Program-made: the position numbers and the translations under genes | NCBI RefSeq assembly: GCF_002734215.1 | Contig: NZ_NSEB01000007.1 | Span: 62,001-126,000 of the forward strand | Origin: Fredinandcohnia onubensis | GTDB lineage: Bacteria > Bacillota > Bacilli > Bacillales > Bacillaceae_L | Length of the DNA stretch: 64,000 nucleotides | Reading direction: 5' to 3' | Notes under the pieces: model-generated | The model's database searches: none | Seen by the model: the letters and a program-made list of their open reading frames with translations, nothing else | What the model was told of the DNA's origin: nothing | Shown: positions 32,332 through 42,561 of the stretch, piece after piece | Layout: the number at the start of each line of letters is the position of its first letter | How positions within the stretch are numbered: the stretch's first letter is position 1

Positions 32332-35300
32332 CTACACCTCTAACAAATGGCCACCATCAAAAAAGTATAAATACTTTTCTGTAAGTGGTTTTCTCCAAAT
32401 GTGTTCGATGGCCTTACTATATAATTCAAGCTGTACACGATAACGGTCTTCAAGCTCAGGCTTTGCATCTTCAAAGCTTCTGAACTTCCCCGTTATCGTA
32501 TCTGTTTTATAATCAACTAGAACAATTCCTTTATCATCTTCAAAAATACAGTCAATGACCCCTTGGATAAGGACATTTTCCTGTTGTTCATCAGACCAGT
32601 CCGCATAGGCTTCAATAGCTGGAATAGCCACACTAAATGGAACTTCTCGTCTTACATTTTCAGCTGTAAGCATACGCTTTGCGAGATCCGATTTAAAAAA
32701 TCCCAAAATACTCGTTACATCAATTACATCAGCCTGCTCCTGTGTTATTAATTCACGATGAACCATTTTTTGAATCTGCTCGCGAATTGATTCTTCATTT
32801 ATTGGTTCACGAAGGCTAATATGCTGCATAACCATATGCATCGCTGTACCACGTTCTGCAGGTGTTAATGATTTTTGCTGCATGAACCTTGGTCGGTCTG
32901 CAGAGCTTGAGCGGAACTTTGGAAGAAAGAGTGTATCACTTTGTTCATCCAGGCTCTCTCTTTGTCTTTTGATTTCTGAAACAGATTGTTTGGAACGCTT
33001 ATTCGCCGCAGATTTAAATGGGTATTTCCAAGTTAATTGATGTTCAATTCTTTCTAAAAGTTCACTACTAACTGGAATTGGCTTTCCATCTTTCATTGCT
33101 GCTTCTATTTGTTCTTGCTTACTTTCTTCCCCAACCTCAATTTTTTGTAGCTCTACAGAAGGGATTGTCCGAATCTCCCATTTTGCTTGATGATTTACGA
33201 TATCGGCTGGGAGTTGGTCTACAGATTCTTCCCCTCGTAGCAACACGGTATCCTTATGTCGAATTAAACCGTGGCCGATCCAATCTAAATAGGATTTTGC
33301 ACCTGCTCTTAAATGGTCTGCAATTAACCATTCTTTGTTTTGAAGTGTAGCCTGCCATCTACCAATTTGCTTTTCTACATCCTTCACCGTACCTACAAGA
33401 TATAGCTTTTCCTTTGCTCTCGTAAGGGCAACATAAAGAACACGCATTTCTTCTGAAATCAGTTCTAGATGCATTTTCTTCTTGATCGCAAGCATTGGTA
33501 GAGTTGGATAGCTAATCCGAAGCGTTGGATTCACATATTTCGTTCCAAATCCAAGCTCTTTATCTAATAAATATTTTTTATTTAAATCCATCATATTAAA
33601 TTGCTTTGAAAGTCCACCAACAAACACAACCGGGAACTCTAGTCCCTTACTTTTATGAATTGTCATAAGGCGGACAACGTCCTCTTGTTCTCCAAGGGCT
33701 CTAGCTGTACCTAAATCATCGCCACGATCCTGCATGCGTTCAATAAAACGCAAGAATCGGAATAATCCTCTAAAGGATGTTGCTTCATATTGACGGGCAC
33801 GGTCGTACAGGGCACGAAGGTTTGCTTGACGTTGCTTTCCTCCAGGCATGCCCCCTACAAAATCATAAAAGTACGTTTCTCGGTACAATTGCCAAATCAA
33901 ATCAGATAATGAACCTGTTCTTGCTCTTGTACGCCAGCTATCTAATTTATGATAAAAATCGGATACTTTCCCGTGTGTTGCATCATCAGAAGAGACTTCC
34001 TTTAGAAATACTTTCAACGCCTCATAGTAAGGACTGTTTTTCTCATACGTTCGAATTTTGGCAAGTTCATCGGCTTCAAGTCCAACAATTGGTGAACGTA
34101 AAACGGATGCGAGTGGAATATCCTGGTATGGATTATCAATCACCTTCAGTAAGGACATCATAACGCTGACTTCTGTCGCATCAAAATAGCCGGTTGAAAG
34201 ATCGGCATAAATCGGAATACCTTGTTGTTTGAATTCCTCCATAATTTGAGGAGCCCATGGCATTGAACGCATCAAAATGACAATATCGCGATAAGTTATA
34301 CCCCTCATCCGGTTTTCTTTACGATCATACACTTGGAACCCAGAAGAAATCATGTCCTTGATTTGCTTCGCCATCGCGCGAGCTTCAAGCTGGGCTGTTT
34401 CAAGCTCTGCTTCGTCAAAGAGGATCATTTGCTCCTCATCGTCTTCGTTATTCTCTGGCTCATAACTTGTCACTTCTTGGCCATTCTTATCAATTAACAA
34501 TAGTTCAGCAGCCATTTGATTACTTTCGGGATAATCAGCGCCTAGTTTTAGCTCAGCATCATCGTCATATTCGATTTCACCAACGGCTTCACCCATGATT
34601 TGTTTGAACAAATAATTCGTTCCGTCCAAGACCTCTGCACGGCTACGGAAGTTTTTCGATAAATCAATTCTTAATCCAGTATCTTCCCCTAATTGGGTAA
34701 ACCTTTTATATTTACTTAAGAACAACATCGGTTCTGCAAGCCGGAAACGGTAAATCGACTGCTTCACATCCCCAACCATAAACATATTTCCAGTTGCTTC
34801 TCCGTCTTTTGTAACGAGCTTTAAAATGGACTCCTGTACCATATTGGTATCTTGATACTCATCCACAAAAGCCTCTTCAAATTGGAGCCGGTATTCAAGC
34901 GCTGCTTCGGAAGGCACTAACTCGTCTGACGAAGTCCCACCTTTTCGTAGTATCTCAAGGCAATAATGCTCTAAATCAGAAAAGTCAACTAGCCCCTTTT
35001 CTTCTTTTACCTTCTGAAATCTGTCACCGAATTCAATTACAAGTTCAACAAGCATCTCGATCGAAGGCTGCATTTCTTTAATGTTGTCTAAATAGCTTTC
35101 TGGCGGACGGCTGAACAAATCTTCCTTTATTTTTTCAACCAGCTTTTTCGCGTCATCTCTGAGCTTTGAAACCTGTTCCTTCAGATTTTCATCATACTCA
35201 TCACCCTTAACAGGCTTCGCTCTACCAAACACTAGAGTCTGCATTTCATGATAAAGAGCCGTCCATGAGTGGTTCTTCGCATGTAAGAGTCGATGGATCT

Positions 35301-36093
35301 GCTCAAGGTCTGCTTCAATATTTTCTGCCCTTGGAGCAGGTCCCCCAGGCATTCGAATTAAATCCATCGCATGTTCTAAATTAGCTTTTGCCCCCTCAAG
35401 CTGAAGAGAAATATCCGCTAACAAATATGGAATATACGGGGTTTGATCCAAACTCTGATCATTTACTCGGTAATCTTCCACAATTTGCTTAAGCCACTCA
35501 TTAGGCGCTGGATGTGCTCGTGAAAATTCATATAGTTTCCGAATCATATTTTGCAATTCAACATCGGTGCGGTCATTCGTAAAGCGATCAACTAAGTCAA
35601 AGAATTTCGTGTTTTCGAGTTTACTGTAATGCTCTTCAAAAAGTTCCTCCATTACCTCGTCTCGCATTAACTCTGCCTCAGTTGAATCTGCTATTCGAAA
35701 TCCAGGGTCAATGTCAATTAAATAGTAAAACTTCCGGATGACCTCCAAACAGAAAGAGTGAATCGTTGAGATTGAAGCACGATTGAGTAAGCTAAGTTGG
35801 CGTCTAACATGTAAGGAGGCTGGATCTTCCTTTAATGCTTTTTCTAGTGCTTCTCCAATTCGATTCCTCATTTCAGCCGCAGATGCATTTGTAAAAGTCA
35901 CAACAAGTAATCGGTCAACATCAACCGGATGTTCCTTAGATAATATCTTTCTGATAATCCGCTCAACAAGGACTGCCGTTTTACCAGAACCCGCTGCAGC
36001 TGCGACTAAAATATCTTGACCACTTGAAACAATCGCTTTCCATTGATCATCCGTCCACTGACTTCCTTCTGGTTTTGGTATGAGATTAGTCAT
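32332..36093 (-). CDS. addA: AddA, helicase-nuclease subunit of AddAB
   Basis: 1253 residues. UvrD-type helicase motifs: Q motif DDQWKAIVSSGQDILV, Walker A AAAGSGKTAVL (about 35-45), Walker B VDEYQDTN, GDVKQSIYRFR and VRLMTIHKSKGLEFPVV. A RecB-type nuclease domain at the C-terminus contains GVIDCIFEDD and VDYKTD, with the catalytic Asp and Lys. AddAB loads RecA at double-strand breaks after end resection. The ATG overlaps the addB stop by 8 bp and has GGAGGTG upstream. Confidence 0.95.
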   Translation of the reverse strand: MTNLIPKPEGSQWTDDQWKAIVSSGQDILVAAAAGSGKTAVLVERIIRKILSKEHPVDVDRLLVVTFTNASAAEMRNRIGEALEKALKEDPASLHVRRQLSLLNRASISTIHSFCLEVIRKFYYLIDIDPGFRIADSTEAELMRDEVMEELFEEHYSKLENTKFFDLVDRFTNDRTDVELQNMIRKLYEFSRAHPAPNEWLKQIVEDYRVNDQSLDQTPYIPYLLADISLQLEGAKANLEHAMDLIRMPGGPAPRAENIEADLEQIHRLLHAKNHSWTALYHEMQTLVFGRAKPVKGDEYDENLKEQVSKLRDDAKKLVEKIKEDLFSRPPESYLDNIKEMQPSIEMLVELVIEFGDRFQKVKEEKGLVDFSDLEHYCLEILRKGGTSSDELVPSEAALEYRLQFEEAFVDEYQDTNMVQESILKLVTKDGEATGNMFMVGDVKQSIYRFRLAEPMLFLSKYKRFTQLGEDTGLRIDLSKNFRSRAEVLDGTNYLFKQIMGEAVGEIEYDDDAELKLGADYPESNQMAAELLLIDKNGQEVTSYEPENNEDDEEQMILFDEAELETAQLEARAMAKQIKDMISSGFQVYDRKENRMRGITYRDIVILMRSMPWAPQIMEEFKQQGIPIYADLSTGYFDATEVSVMMSLLKVIDNPYQDIPLASVLRSPIVGLEADELAKIRTYEKNSPYYEALKVFLKEVSSDDATHGKVSDFYHKLDSWRTRARTGSLSDLIWQLYRETYFYDFVGGMPGGKQRQANLRALYDRARQYEATSFRGLFRFLRFIERMQDRGDDLGTARALGEQEDVVRLMTIHKSKGLEFPVVFVGGLSKQFNMMDLNKKYLLDKELGFGTKYVNPTLRISYPTLPMLAIKKKMHLELISEEMRVLYVALTRAKEKLYLVGTVKDVEKQIGRWQATLQNKEWLIADHLRAGAKSYLDWIGHGLIRHKDTVLLRGEESVDQLPADIVNHQAKWEIRTIPSVELQKIEVGEESKQEQIEAAMKDGKPIPVSSELLERIEHQLTWKYPFKSAANKRSKQSVSEIKRQRESLDEQSDTLFLPKFRSSSADRPRFMQQKSLTPAERGTAMHMVMQHISLREPINEESIREQIQKMVHRELITQEQADVIDVTSILGFFKSDLAKRMLTAENVRREVPFSVAIPAIEAYADWSDEQQENVLIQGVIDCIFEDDKGIVLVDYKTDTITGKFRSFEDAKPELEDRYRVQLELYSKAIEHIWRKPLTEKYLYFFDGGHLLEV

Positions 36094-39000
36094 GAATTTT
36101 CACACCTCCATTCCGAATTTTCTCCAGGATAACGTCTTTACTTTCATTTTGGAGTACTCGGTACTTATTTTCCTCTAAACTTTGGTCAAACTGACAAACA
36201 GATTTAAACGAACAGAACGTACAAGGCGTTTTATCCTTAAGCTTATATGGTGCAATATCGATTTCACCATTTGTTATCCTGTTTCCAGTGTTTTTAAAGA
36301 CTCCACGTACATGGTTGCGAAGATATCCCAACTCTTCTTCACTTGCCACTTGCGAATTAGAATAAAAGCTACCGTCCTTCTTAATGGCTGCAGAGACAAT
36401 TTGGGAGTAGCCTGTCCCGAGTGATTGGTCCATTAAACGAACAGATTCCTCATCCCCTAATAAGAGTCCTTTCATTTTAAATCTCTTAAAAATTTCCTCT
36501 TCAATTTTATCCTCAGACAGTACTTTATTTGAATGAATTAATGGATCATGGATATGGAAATATAGAACTCCTGCAGGTTTTGCAGCAGTACCGATCCAAT
36601 CTTTCGAATGAGTAATGATTACATCTAAATACGTTAACATTTGTAAAGCAAGTCCATAATAAACCTCTGAAAGATTAAGTGCCTTTTGACTAGACTTATA
36701 GTCGATCACTCGTAAAAGCACACCATTTGAACTTTCTGCTTTATCAACGCGGTCTATTCTACCTATGAGCTCCATTGTACTGCCATTATCCAAATTAAAA
36801 CGAATTGGTGGAAGTGGCCCCTTCTTGCCGAAGCCTAGCTCAATTCCTACTGGCGCAAAGCCACTTGCTTTCGCATGGTCACTTAAAATCTTTGATGCAC
36901 GACTGATGATTTTTTGTAATTTATGCATGATATAGTGATAACGGTTTGAGCTTAATAAAATTTCTTTCTGTAATCGTGGAGCTAATTCTTCTACTGCTTT
37001 TATCGCTAACTTGTCACATTGCTCTTTTGTTAAGTCCCGCCAGTCGATACTATTCTTTCGTAAAAATTCGGCAATATTCTTTAAAGCCGCATGGAATAAA
37101 TCACCGATATCTGGAGATTCCAAGCGAAATACTTTCCGTTCTTTCAACTGAAGTCCATAGCTTGCAAAATGCGAGAAAGGACAGCCCTGGAACACTTCCA
37201 TTCGAGAAACGCTCCCTTGAATATGGTCACCATATAGGGCATCCGTTATTTCTTTTGATAGCTTTTTCGGTTTGTTTTTATAAAATAAACTACTTAATAC
37301 AAGCTGACTTTTATCTTTCATTTCATCGTGGTTTGCAAAATAATTGTATACATCCCACCATAACTCCTGAATTGGATACTGCTTTTTCCAAGCCTGTAAT
37401 TGTGTTGCCAATGAAGATAAGGCAACATCAGGATTCACAATGTATTCTAACTGCTCTACAGCTGGTAACTCTGAAGGTTCATTCATGTAAAACTTTTCTT
37501 CTGCATTTGGGAATAGATCCTTCAGACGTTTTATGAGTGGTGATGGAAGAAGTGACTTTCCTTCTTCGTTAGCTAAAGGATAGCTAATATACAAAGCTTC
37601 CTGTGGACTAGTTAGTGCACAATAAATAAGGAAATTTTCATCTAAAAGAGTCTCTCGACTTCCTGGCGCTAATTGTAAACCAGCATCACCTAATGTTTCT
37701 CGGTCTGATTCCGAGAATACACCTTCTTCATTTGGACGTGCAGGAAGGACACCATCATTCGCACCGATAATAAAGGTACATTTAATGTTTGATAATCTAG
37801 ACCGTTCCAAGCTTGCGACTAGGACTTGGTCTATCGCAGGCGGCACTAGTGCAAATCGCATGCTTTCCAAACCAGTTTCAATCATGTTACTAAACGTAGT
37901 AAGGGAAACTTTTTCGTCACCAACGATTTCAACATATTGATCTAGTAGTTCTAAAACCGCATTCCACACCTGATCATTTTCTCTTGCTTCCGAAAGTCGT
38001 CCAGCGAGTTCTGCGTTCAATTTTAACTCTTCCATTTTTGCAGGGATTTCAAGATCCTCTAAATAAAGAAAAAGTGCCTCACACATCCCTCTACCGTCCT
38101 TCGCCTTTTGGAGACGTTTCCCGAGGGAAAGTAACGGGCGGGCTATCATGTCACGAAGGTCATTTAGCTTTTCCTCATATTCACGTTCGTTGTCTGTTTG
38201 CGGAAGGTCAGAATCCTCTAAACCCCTTATGCGTTTATATTTCCATCTCTTATCATTTGTCCATTTATAGCCTTGAATCCCGTACTCAAGTACATAGTTT
38301 TCAAGCTTGTCCATGTCCTCTCGGAGTGTTGAAATCTCTTCACCAAAAGGATACAGGAGATCTGTTTTGACACAACGAAATACAGACTCATAGCGCCAAT
38401 TGCTATTTACGACCTCAAGACTTGAACGGATCAATTCAATTAATGGATGATTTAACATCGATCGTTTTTGGTCAATGAAAAATGGGATGTGATAGTCTTG
38501 AAAGATCGTTTCAATAATTTCATGATAATCACTCGCATTTCGAATCATAATCGCAATATCACGATATCGATAATTTTTATCCCTTGCTAATTTTTGAATT
38601 TCACGCGCAATCCCTTCAATTTCAGCACGTCGATTCACCGCTTGGCTTAGTGTGATTGACGTCTGACCTTGATATGGAACTGTTGGTCTTTCATCAAAGT
38701 ATCTTTCTAAATGTGCTAACGACGGTTCAGAGGAGTATCGATATTGATTTGTTAACAAATTGGGCTCCTCTACCTTTATGCTATTTTCTTGAGCGAATTG
38801 AATAATAGATTGATAGGTTTTTCCAGTCATTCGGAAAAGACTTAAATCATGTGGCGGAACTTCATACGCCTTATCAATTGTTAAAGCAATTGTTACTTTC
38901 TTTGAGACTTTCATAAGCTGCCCTAAGACTTCAAGCTCCTGTGGGGTAAAGCTATGGAATCCATCAATTAAGATTTCTGCTTCTTTAATATAGGTAGATT

Positions 39001-39574
39001 GAGGAATTTTTTCCGCTAATAGTCGTAAATAATCTTCAGAATCTACGTATTTCTCAAATAGATGTTTTTCTAATTCTTCATATAAAAGTTGAAGATCATG
39101 TAATTTATCTGAAAGTACTTTGTTATCAGGTGCAGCTGTTTGTTTTTGTTCTTCAAGAGTTTCAGGAGTGACACAATATCGTTTAAACTCCGCGACCATT
39201 TCTTCCATTTGAGTAATAAATCCATTTTTATCAGCAGCACGTGAGAAAACCTTAAGGTCCTGTTTTTTGGAATCAATAATTTTACGTAGAAGCATATTCA
39301 CTCCAACATTATTCACATGATAACGGCTCATTCCCCCTGTTTCCTGCAACACTCGCCATGCCAATCGAGTAAAACTGAATACTTGAGCTCTCATCATACC
39401 GCCAATTCCAGGGGTGTTGATTAAATCATATTCTGATTGGAACGTCATTTGGTCTGGAACTAAATACACAATCGGAAAACCTGTTGGGTCGTCAAGAAGC
39501 TTTGAACGAATCTCTTCAAGACATGTGTATGATTTCCCTGTACCAGCACGTCCCAAAATAAATTGTAATGACAT
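36086..39574 (-). CDS. addB: AddB, second nuclease subunit of AddAB
   Basis: 1162 residues from ATG 39574, preceded by AGGAGGT; a longer frame adds 13 residues but crosses this site. It has GRAGTGKSYTCLEEI (nucleotide-binding loop), a degenerate helicase body that recognises Chi in the family, and a C-terminal nuclease with GRIDRVD and VIDYKSS. The Fe-S cluster cysteines are present: one in FQGCPFSHFA and three in CTFCSFKSVC. First gene of the addBA operon. Confidence 0.95.
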   Translation of the reverse strand: MSLQFILGRAGTGKSYTCLEEIRSKLLDDPTGFPIVYLVPDQMTFQSEYDLINTPGIGGMMRAQVFSFTRLAWRVLQETGGMSRYHVNNVGVNMLLRKIIDSKKQDLKVFSRAADKNGFITQMEEMVAEFKRYCVTPETLEEQKQTAAPDNKVLSDKLHDLQLLYEELEKHLFEKYVDSEDYLRLLAEKIPQSTYIKEAEILIDGFHSFTPQELEVLGQLMKVSKKVTIALTIDKAYEVPPHDLSLFRMTGKTYQSIIQFAQENSIKVEEPNLLTNQYRYSSEPSLAHLERYFDERPTVPYQGQTSITLSQAVNRRAEIEGIAREIQKLARDKNYRYRDIAIMIRNASDYHEIIETIFQDYHIPFFIDQKRSMLNHPLIELIRSSLEVVNSNWRYESVFRCVKTDLLYPFGEEISTLREDMDKLENYVLEYGIQGYKWTNDKRWKYKRIRGLEDSDLPQTDNEREYEEKLNDLRDMIARPLLSLGKRLQKAKDGRGMCEALFLYLEDLEIPAKMEELKLNAELAGRLSEARENDQVWNAVLELLDQYVEIVGDEKVSLTTFSNMIETGLESMRFALVPPAIDQVLVASLERSRLSNIKCTFIIGANDGVLPARPNEEGVFSESDRETLGDAGLQLAPGSRETLLDENFLIYCALTSPQEALYISYPLANEEGKSLLPSPLIKRLKDLFPNAEEKFYMNEPSELPAVEQLEYIVNPDVALSSLATQLQAWKKQYPIQELWWDVYNYFANHDEMKDKSQLVLSSLFYKNKPKKLSKEITDALYGDHIQGSVSRMEVFQGCPFSHFASYGLQLKERKVFRLESPDIGDLFHAALKNIAEFLRKNSIDWRDLTKEQCDKLAIKAVEELAPRLQKEILLSSNRYHYIMHKLQKIISRASKILSDHAKASGFAPVGIELGFGKKGPLPPIRFNLDNGSTMELIGRIDRVDKAESSNGVLLRVIDYKSSQKALNLSEVYYGLALQMLTYLDVIITHSKDWIGTAAKPAGVLYFHIHDPLIHSNKVLSEDKIEEEIFKRFKMKGLLLGDEESVRLMDQSLGTGYSQIVSAAIKKDGSFYSNSQVASEEELGYLRNHVRGVFKNTGNRITNGEIDIAPYKLKDKTPCTFCSFKSVCQFDQSLEENKYRVLQNESKDVILEKIRNGGVKIHD

Positions 39575-39625
39575 ATAGTAACCTCCTAAAGAGAGAAGAA
39601 TATTTCGTTTCATTCTTATCCTCTA

Positions 39626-39655
39626 ATTGTATCAAAAAAAATGTCGAACAGTGAA
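39626..39655 (-). promoter_or_regulatory. Possible sigma-A promoter for addBA
   Basis: On the minus strand TTCACT, an 18-bp spacer and TACAAT, ending about 50 bp before the addB start. Weak but in the expected place. Confidence 0.4.
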
Positions 39656-39792
39656 TTGTATCACCATCCAGATTCTAGAAAGTGTCAAAGAACGCTCACA
39701 ATCTGCTATTTTTCAGGATGTTATAATTTTTGTAAGGTACTTCCAATACATTTGAATGAGTAGATTTTATTATGTAGAAAGAAGTGATGATA

Positions 39793-42459
39793 ATGTCACA
39801 ATGGTACAAGAAATCCATAGCAGATGTAGAATCGGAACTTACCACAAATATTGAAGCAGGACTTTCAGAAAGTGAAGCATCGGAACGACTTCAAAAATTT
39901 GGTCCAAACCGCTTTGAAGATCACGAAAAAACTTCGATTTTAAAATTGTTTTGGGTTCAAATTAATAGCATGTTAATCTACATACTAATAGCAGCAGCTG
40001 TTATTTCGGCTTTTGTTGGCGAAATAGCTGATGCGACCATTATTTTTATCGTCATCCTTCTTAATGCTGTAATTGGGGTTGTTCAGGAGTCTAAAGCTGA
40101 AAAAGCTTTAGAAGAACTAAAGAAAATGTCCACACCAAAAGCGATTGTCAAAAGAAATGGGAGCCTGAGGGAACTTGCTTCTGAAGAAATTGTCCCAGGT
40201 GATATTGTCATTTTAGATGCCGGGCGCTATGTCCCTGCAGATTTACGCCTCGTAGAATCAGCGAATATGCAAATCGAAGAATCTGCTTTAACAGGGGAGT
40301 CTGTTCCAGTTGAAAAAAGTGCTACTTTAATCACCAGTCACGAGGCATCCATTGGGGACCAACGTAATATGGCGTTTATGACAACTCTTTCAACATACGG
40401 CAGAGGAATTGGCATCGTTGTCGATACAGGAATGAATACGGAAATTGGAAAGATTGCTAGAATGCTTGGCAAACAACAAAAAGAAACAACCCCTCTTCAA
40501 AAGAAATTAGACGAATTAGGTAAGTTCTTAGGAATAGGCGCGATTATAGTTTCCATTGTCATCTTTTTCATTGGTTTCTTTCAAGGAAGAGAACCGTTGG
40601 ATATGTTCCTTATTGCTGTAAGTTTGGCGGTCGCAGCGATTCCAGAGGGTCTTCTTGCAATTGTGACGATTGTACTCGCTATGGGTGTCGGGCGGATGAT
40701 TAAGCATCATGCGATTGTACGTAAGCTACCTGCCGTGGAAACTTTAGGTGCAGTAAGTGTGATTTGCTCAGATAAAACAGGGACACTAACGCAAAACAAA
40801 ATGACAGTCACCACTATATTTATGGATGATCGTTATCGGGTGATTGGTGAGGTTCCTTCTGACTTCGCACAAAGCCATCCATTTTTTCATGGGATTATAT
40901 TATGTAATGATGCCCAGGTTTCTGGTGATCAAAGTACAGGAGATCCAACCGAAATTGCACTTGTTCAAGCGGGATTGAACATTGGCTTGCATAAAGAGAA
41001 ACTTGAAAAGTCCTTCAAACGGATCTACGAACTACCCTTTGACTCTGATCGAAAAATAATGACAACTGTTCACGAAGATAACGATAGGATTGTTTCCTTT
41101 ACAAAAGGGGCTTTGGAGAGCATTTTACCTAGGGTAACAGCTATTTATAAAAATGGGGAAGTTACCCCTCTTACTGATATTGATCAACAACGTATTCAAC
41201 AAGCTGCAGGAAAAATGTCAGATATGGCCTTACGTGTTCTAACTGTGGCTATGAAAAATGTATCAAAAGATGACAGCCTTGATAACAACTTAGAAACAGA
41301 TTTTATTTTCCTTGGCCTAATCGGTATGATAGATCCTCCTCGGGAGGAAGTGAAAGCATCGATTGCCTCTTGTAAAGATGCGGGCATTCAGACCATTATG
41401 ATTACGGGTGACCATCAAAAGACAGCATTGGCAATCGCGTCAGAACTCGGAATAGCTAACCATGAGGCACAAACGATGACTGGCCAAGAACTACAAGCAC
41501 TTAGTGATGTGGAACTACAGGAAAAAGTGAAAAATGTTCGCGTATTTGCACGAGTTTCTCCCGAGCATAAGGTGCGTATTGTAAAAGCATTAAAAGATAA
41601 TGGACATATCGCCTCAATGACTGGTGATGGTGTGAATGATGCTCCTTCATTAAAGCAGGCTGATGTGGGAGTAGCCATGGGGATCACAGGTACAGATGTT
41701 GCAAAAGGGGCCGCTGATATCATCCTTACAGATGATAATTTCGCTACAATTGTATCAGCTGTCGAACATGGAAGAAATATCTACCAAAATATCAAGAAAT
41801 CGATTTTATTTTTACTCTCTTGTAATCTAGGAGAAATTACTGCGTTATTCATTGGTATTTTACTTGGCTTACCCGCTCCATTGACAGCCGTACAAATTCT
41901 ATGGGTGAATCTAATTACAGATACCCTTCCCGCAATTGCATTAGGGATGGATCCTGATGATCCCGATGTAATGAAAGAAAAACCGCGGGATCCAAAGGAA
42001 AGTATCTTTTCCAAGGGGAGTGGAAGCTTCACTGTATTGAATGGGTTATTAATTGGTTTCATTACCTTATTTGCATTTGTAGAAGGTCTGCGTTTCTATT
42101 CTGGTGCAAGCTCTGTCTTTTCAATTGATTATAGTAACATTACAACAGATGCATTAATTCACGCTCAAACAATGGCGTTTACCACATTAAGTATTTCTCA
42201 ATTGTTTCATTCTCTCAATCTCAGAAGTCGTAAGAAATCGATTTTTAAGGTGGGACTATTTACAAATAAATACTTAATTGCTGCTATTTGTTTAGGTATT
42301 GCCATTCAAGTGGGGCTTGTCTACATCCCGTTCTTCAACAATGTATTTGGCATTCATTTCCTTACTGGCAAGGATTGGCTTCTCATTCTTGGACTATCCA
42401 TTGTACCTGTTATAGGAAATGAATTTATGAAGGTTTGGAAACGAATATTTTCTGCTTAA
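39793..42459 (+). CDS. P2A-type Ca2+-transporting ATPase, YloB-like
   Basis: 888 residues from ATG 39793, with AAAGAAGTG as ribosome site; two earlier in-frame starts are too close to it. P-type ATPase features: TGES actuator loop near residue 170, phosphorylation motif CSDKTGTLT near residue 325, and TGDGVND hinge. Ten membrane segments. The ion-binding helices read AVAAIPEGLLA (M4) and LWVNLITDTLPAIALG (M6), as in SERCA-type calcium pumps. B. subtilis YloB has about the same length and is linked to sporulation. Monocistronic, divergent from addBA. Confidence 0.93.
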   Translation: MSQWYKKSIADVESELTTNIEAGLSESEASERLQKFGPNRFEDHEKTSILKLFWVQINSMLIYILIAAAVISAFVGEIADATIIFIVILLNAVIGVVQESKAEKALEELKKMSTPKAIVKRNGSLRELASEEIVPGDIVILDAGRYVPADLRLVESANMQIEESALTGESVPVEKSATLITSHEASIGDQRNMAFMTTLSTYGRGIGIVVDTGMNTEIGKIARMLGKQQKETTPLQKKLDELGKFLGIGAIIVSIVIFFIGFFQGREPLDMFLIAVSLAVAAIPEGLLAIVTIVLAMGVGRMIKHHAIVRKLPAVETLGAVSVICSDKTGTLTQNKMTVTTIFMDDRYRVIGEVPSDFAQSHPFFHGIILCNDAQVSGDQSTGDPTEIALVQAGLNIGLHKEKLEKSFKRIYELPFDSDRKIMTTVHEDNDRIVSFTKGALESILPRVTAIYKNGEVTPLTDIDQQRIQQAAGKMSDMALRVLTVAMKNVSKDDSLDNNLETDFIFLGLIGMIDPPREEVKASIASCKDAGIQTIMITGDHQKTALAIASELGIANHEAQTMTGQELQALSDVELQEKVKNVRVFARVSPEHKVRIVKALKDNGHIASMTGDGVNDAPSLKQADVGVAMGITGTDVAKGAADIILTDDNFATIVSAVEHGRNIYQNIKKSILFLLSCNLGEITALFIGILLGLPAPLTAVQILWVNLITDTLPAIALGMDPDDPDVMKEKPRDPKESIFSKGSGSFTVLNGLLIGFITLFAFVEGLRFYSGASSVFSIDYSNITTDALIHAQTMAFTTLSISQLFHSLNLRSRKKSIFKVGLFTNKYLIAAICLGIAIQVGLVYIPFFNNVFGIHFLTGKDWLLILGLSIVPVIGNEFMKVWKRIFSA

Positions 42460-42470
42460 ACATTCAAGAA

Positions 42471-42501
42471 GGTCCAGTGCATGATATTTCTGCACTAGGC
42501 C
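42471..42501 (+). terminator. Terminator of the P-type ATPase gene
   Basis: GGTCCAGTGCA pairs with TGCACTAGGCC (one mismatch, one wobble) followed by a run of T. Confidence 0.8.
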
Positions 42502-42561
42502 TATTTTTTTAGAACCCGCATTTTAAGTTAGGCATATGTTAAAAAGAGGTGGTGGTTTATA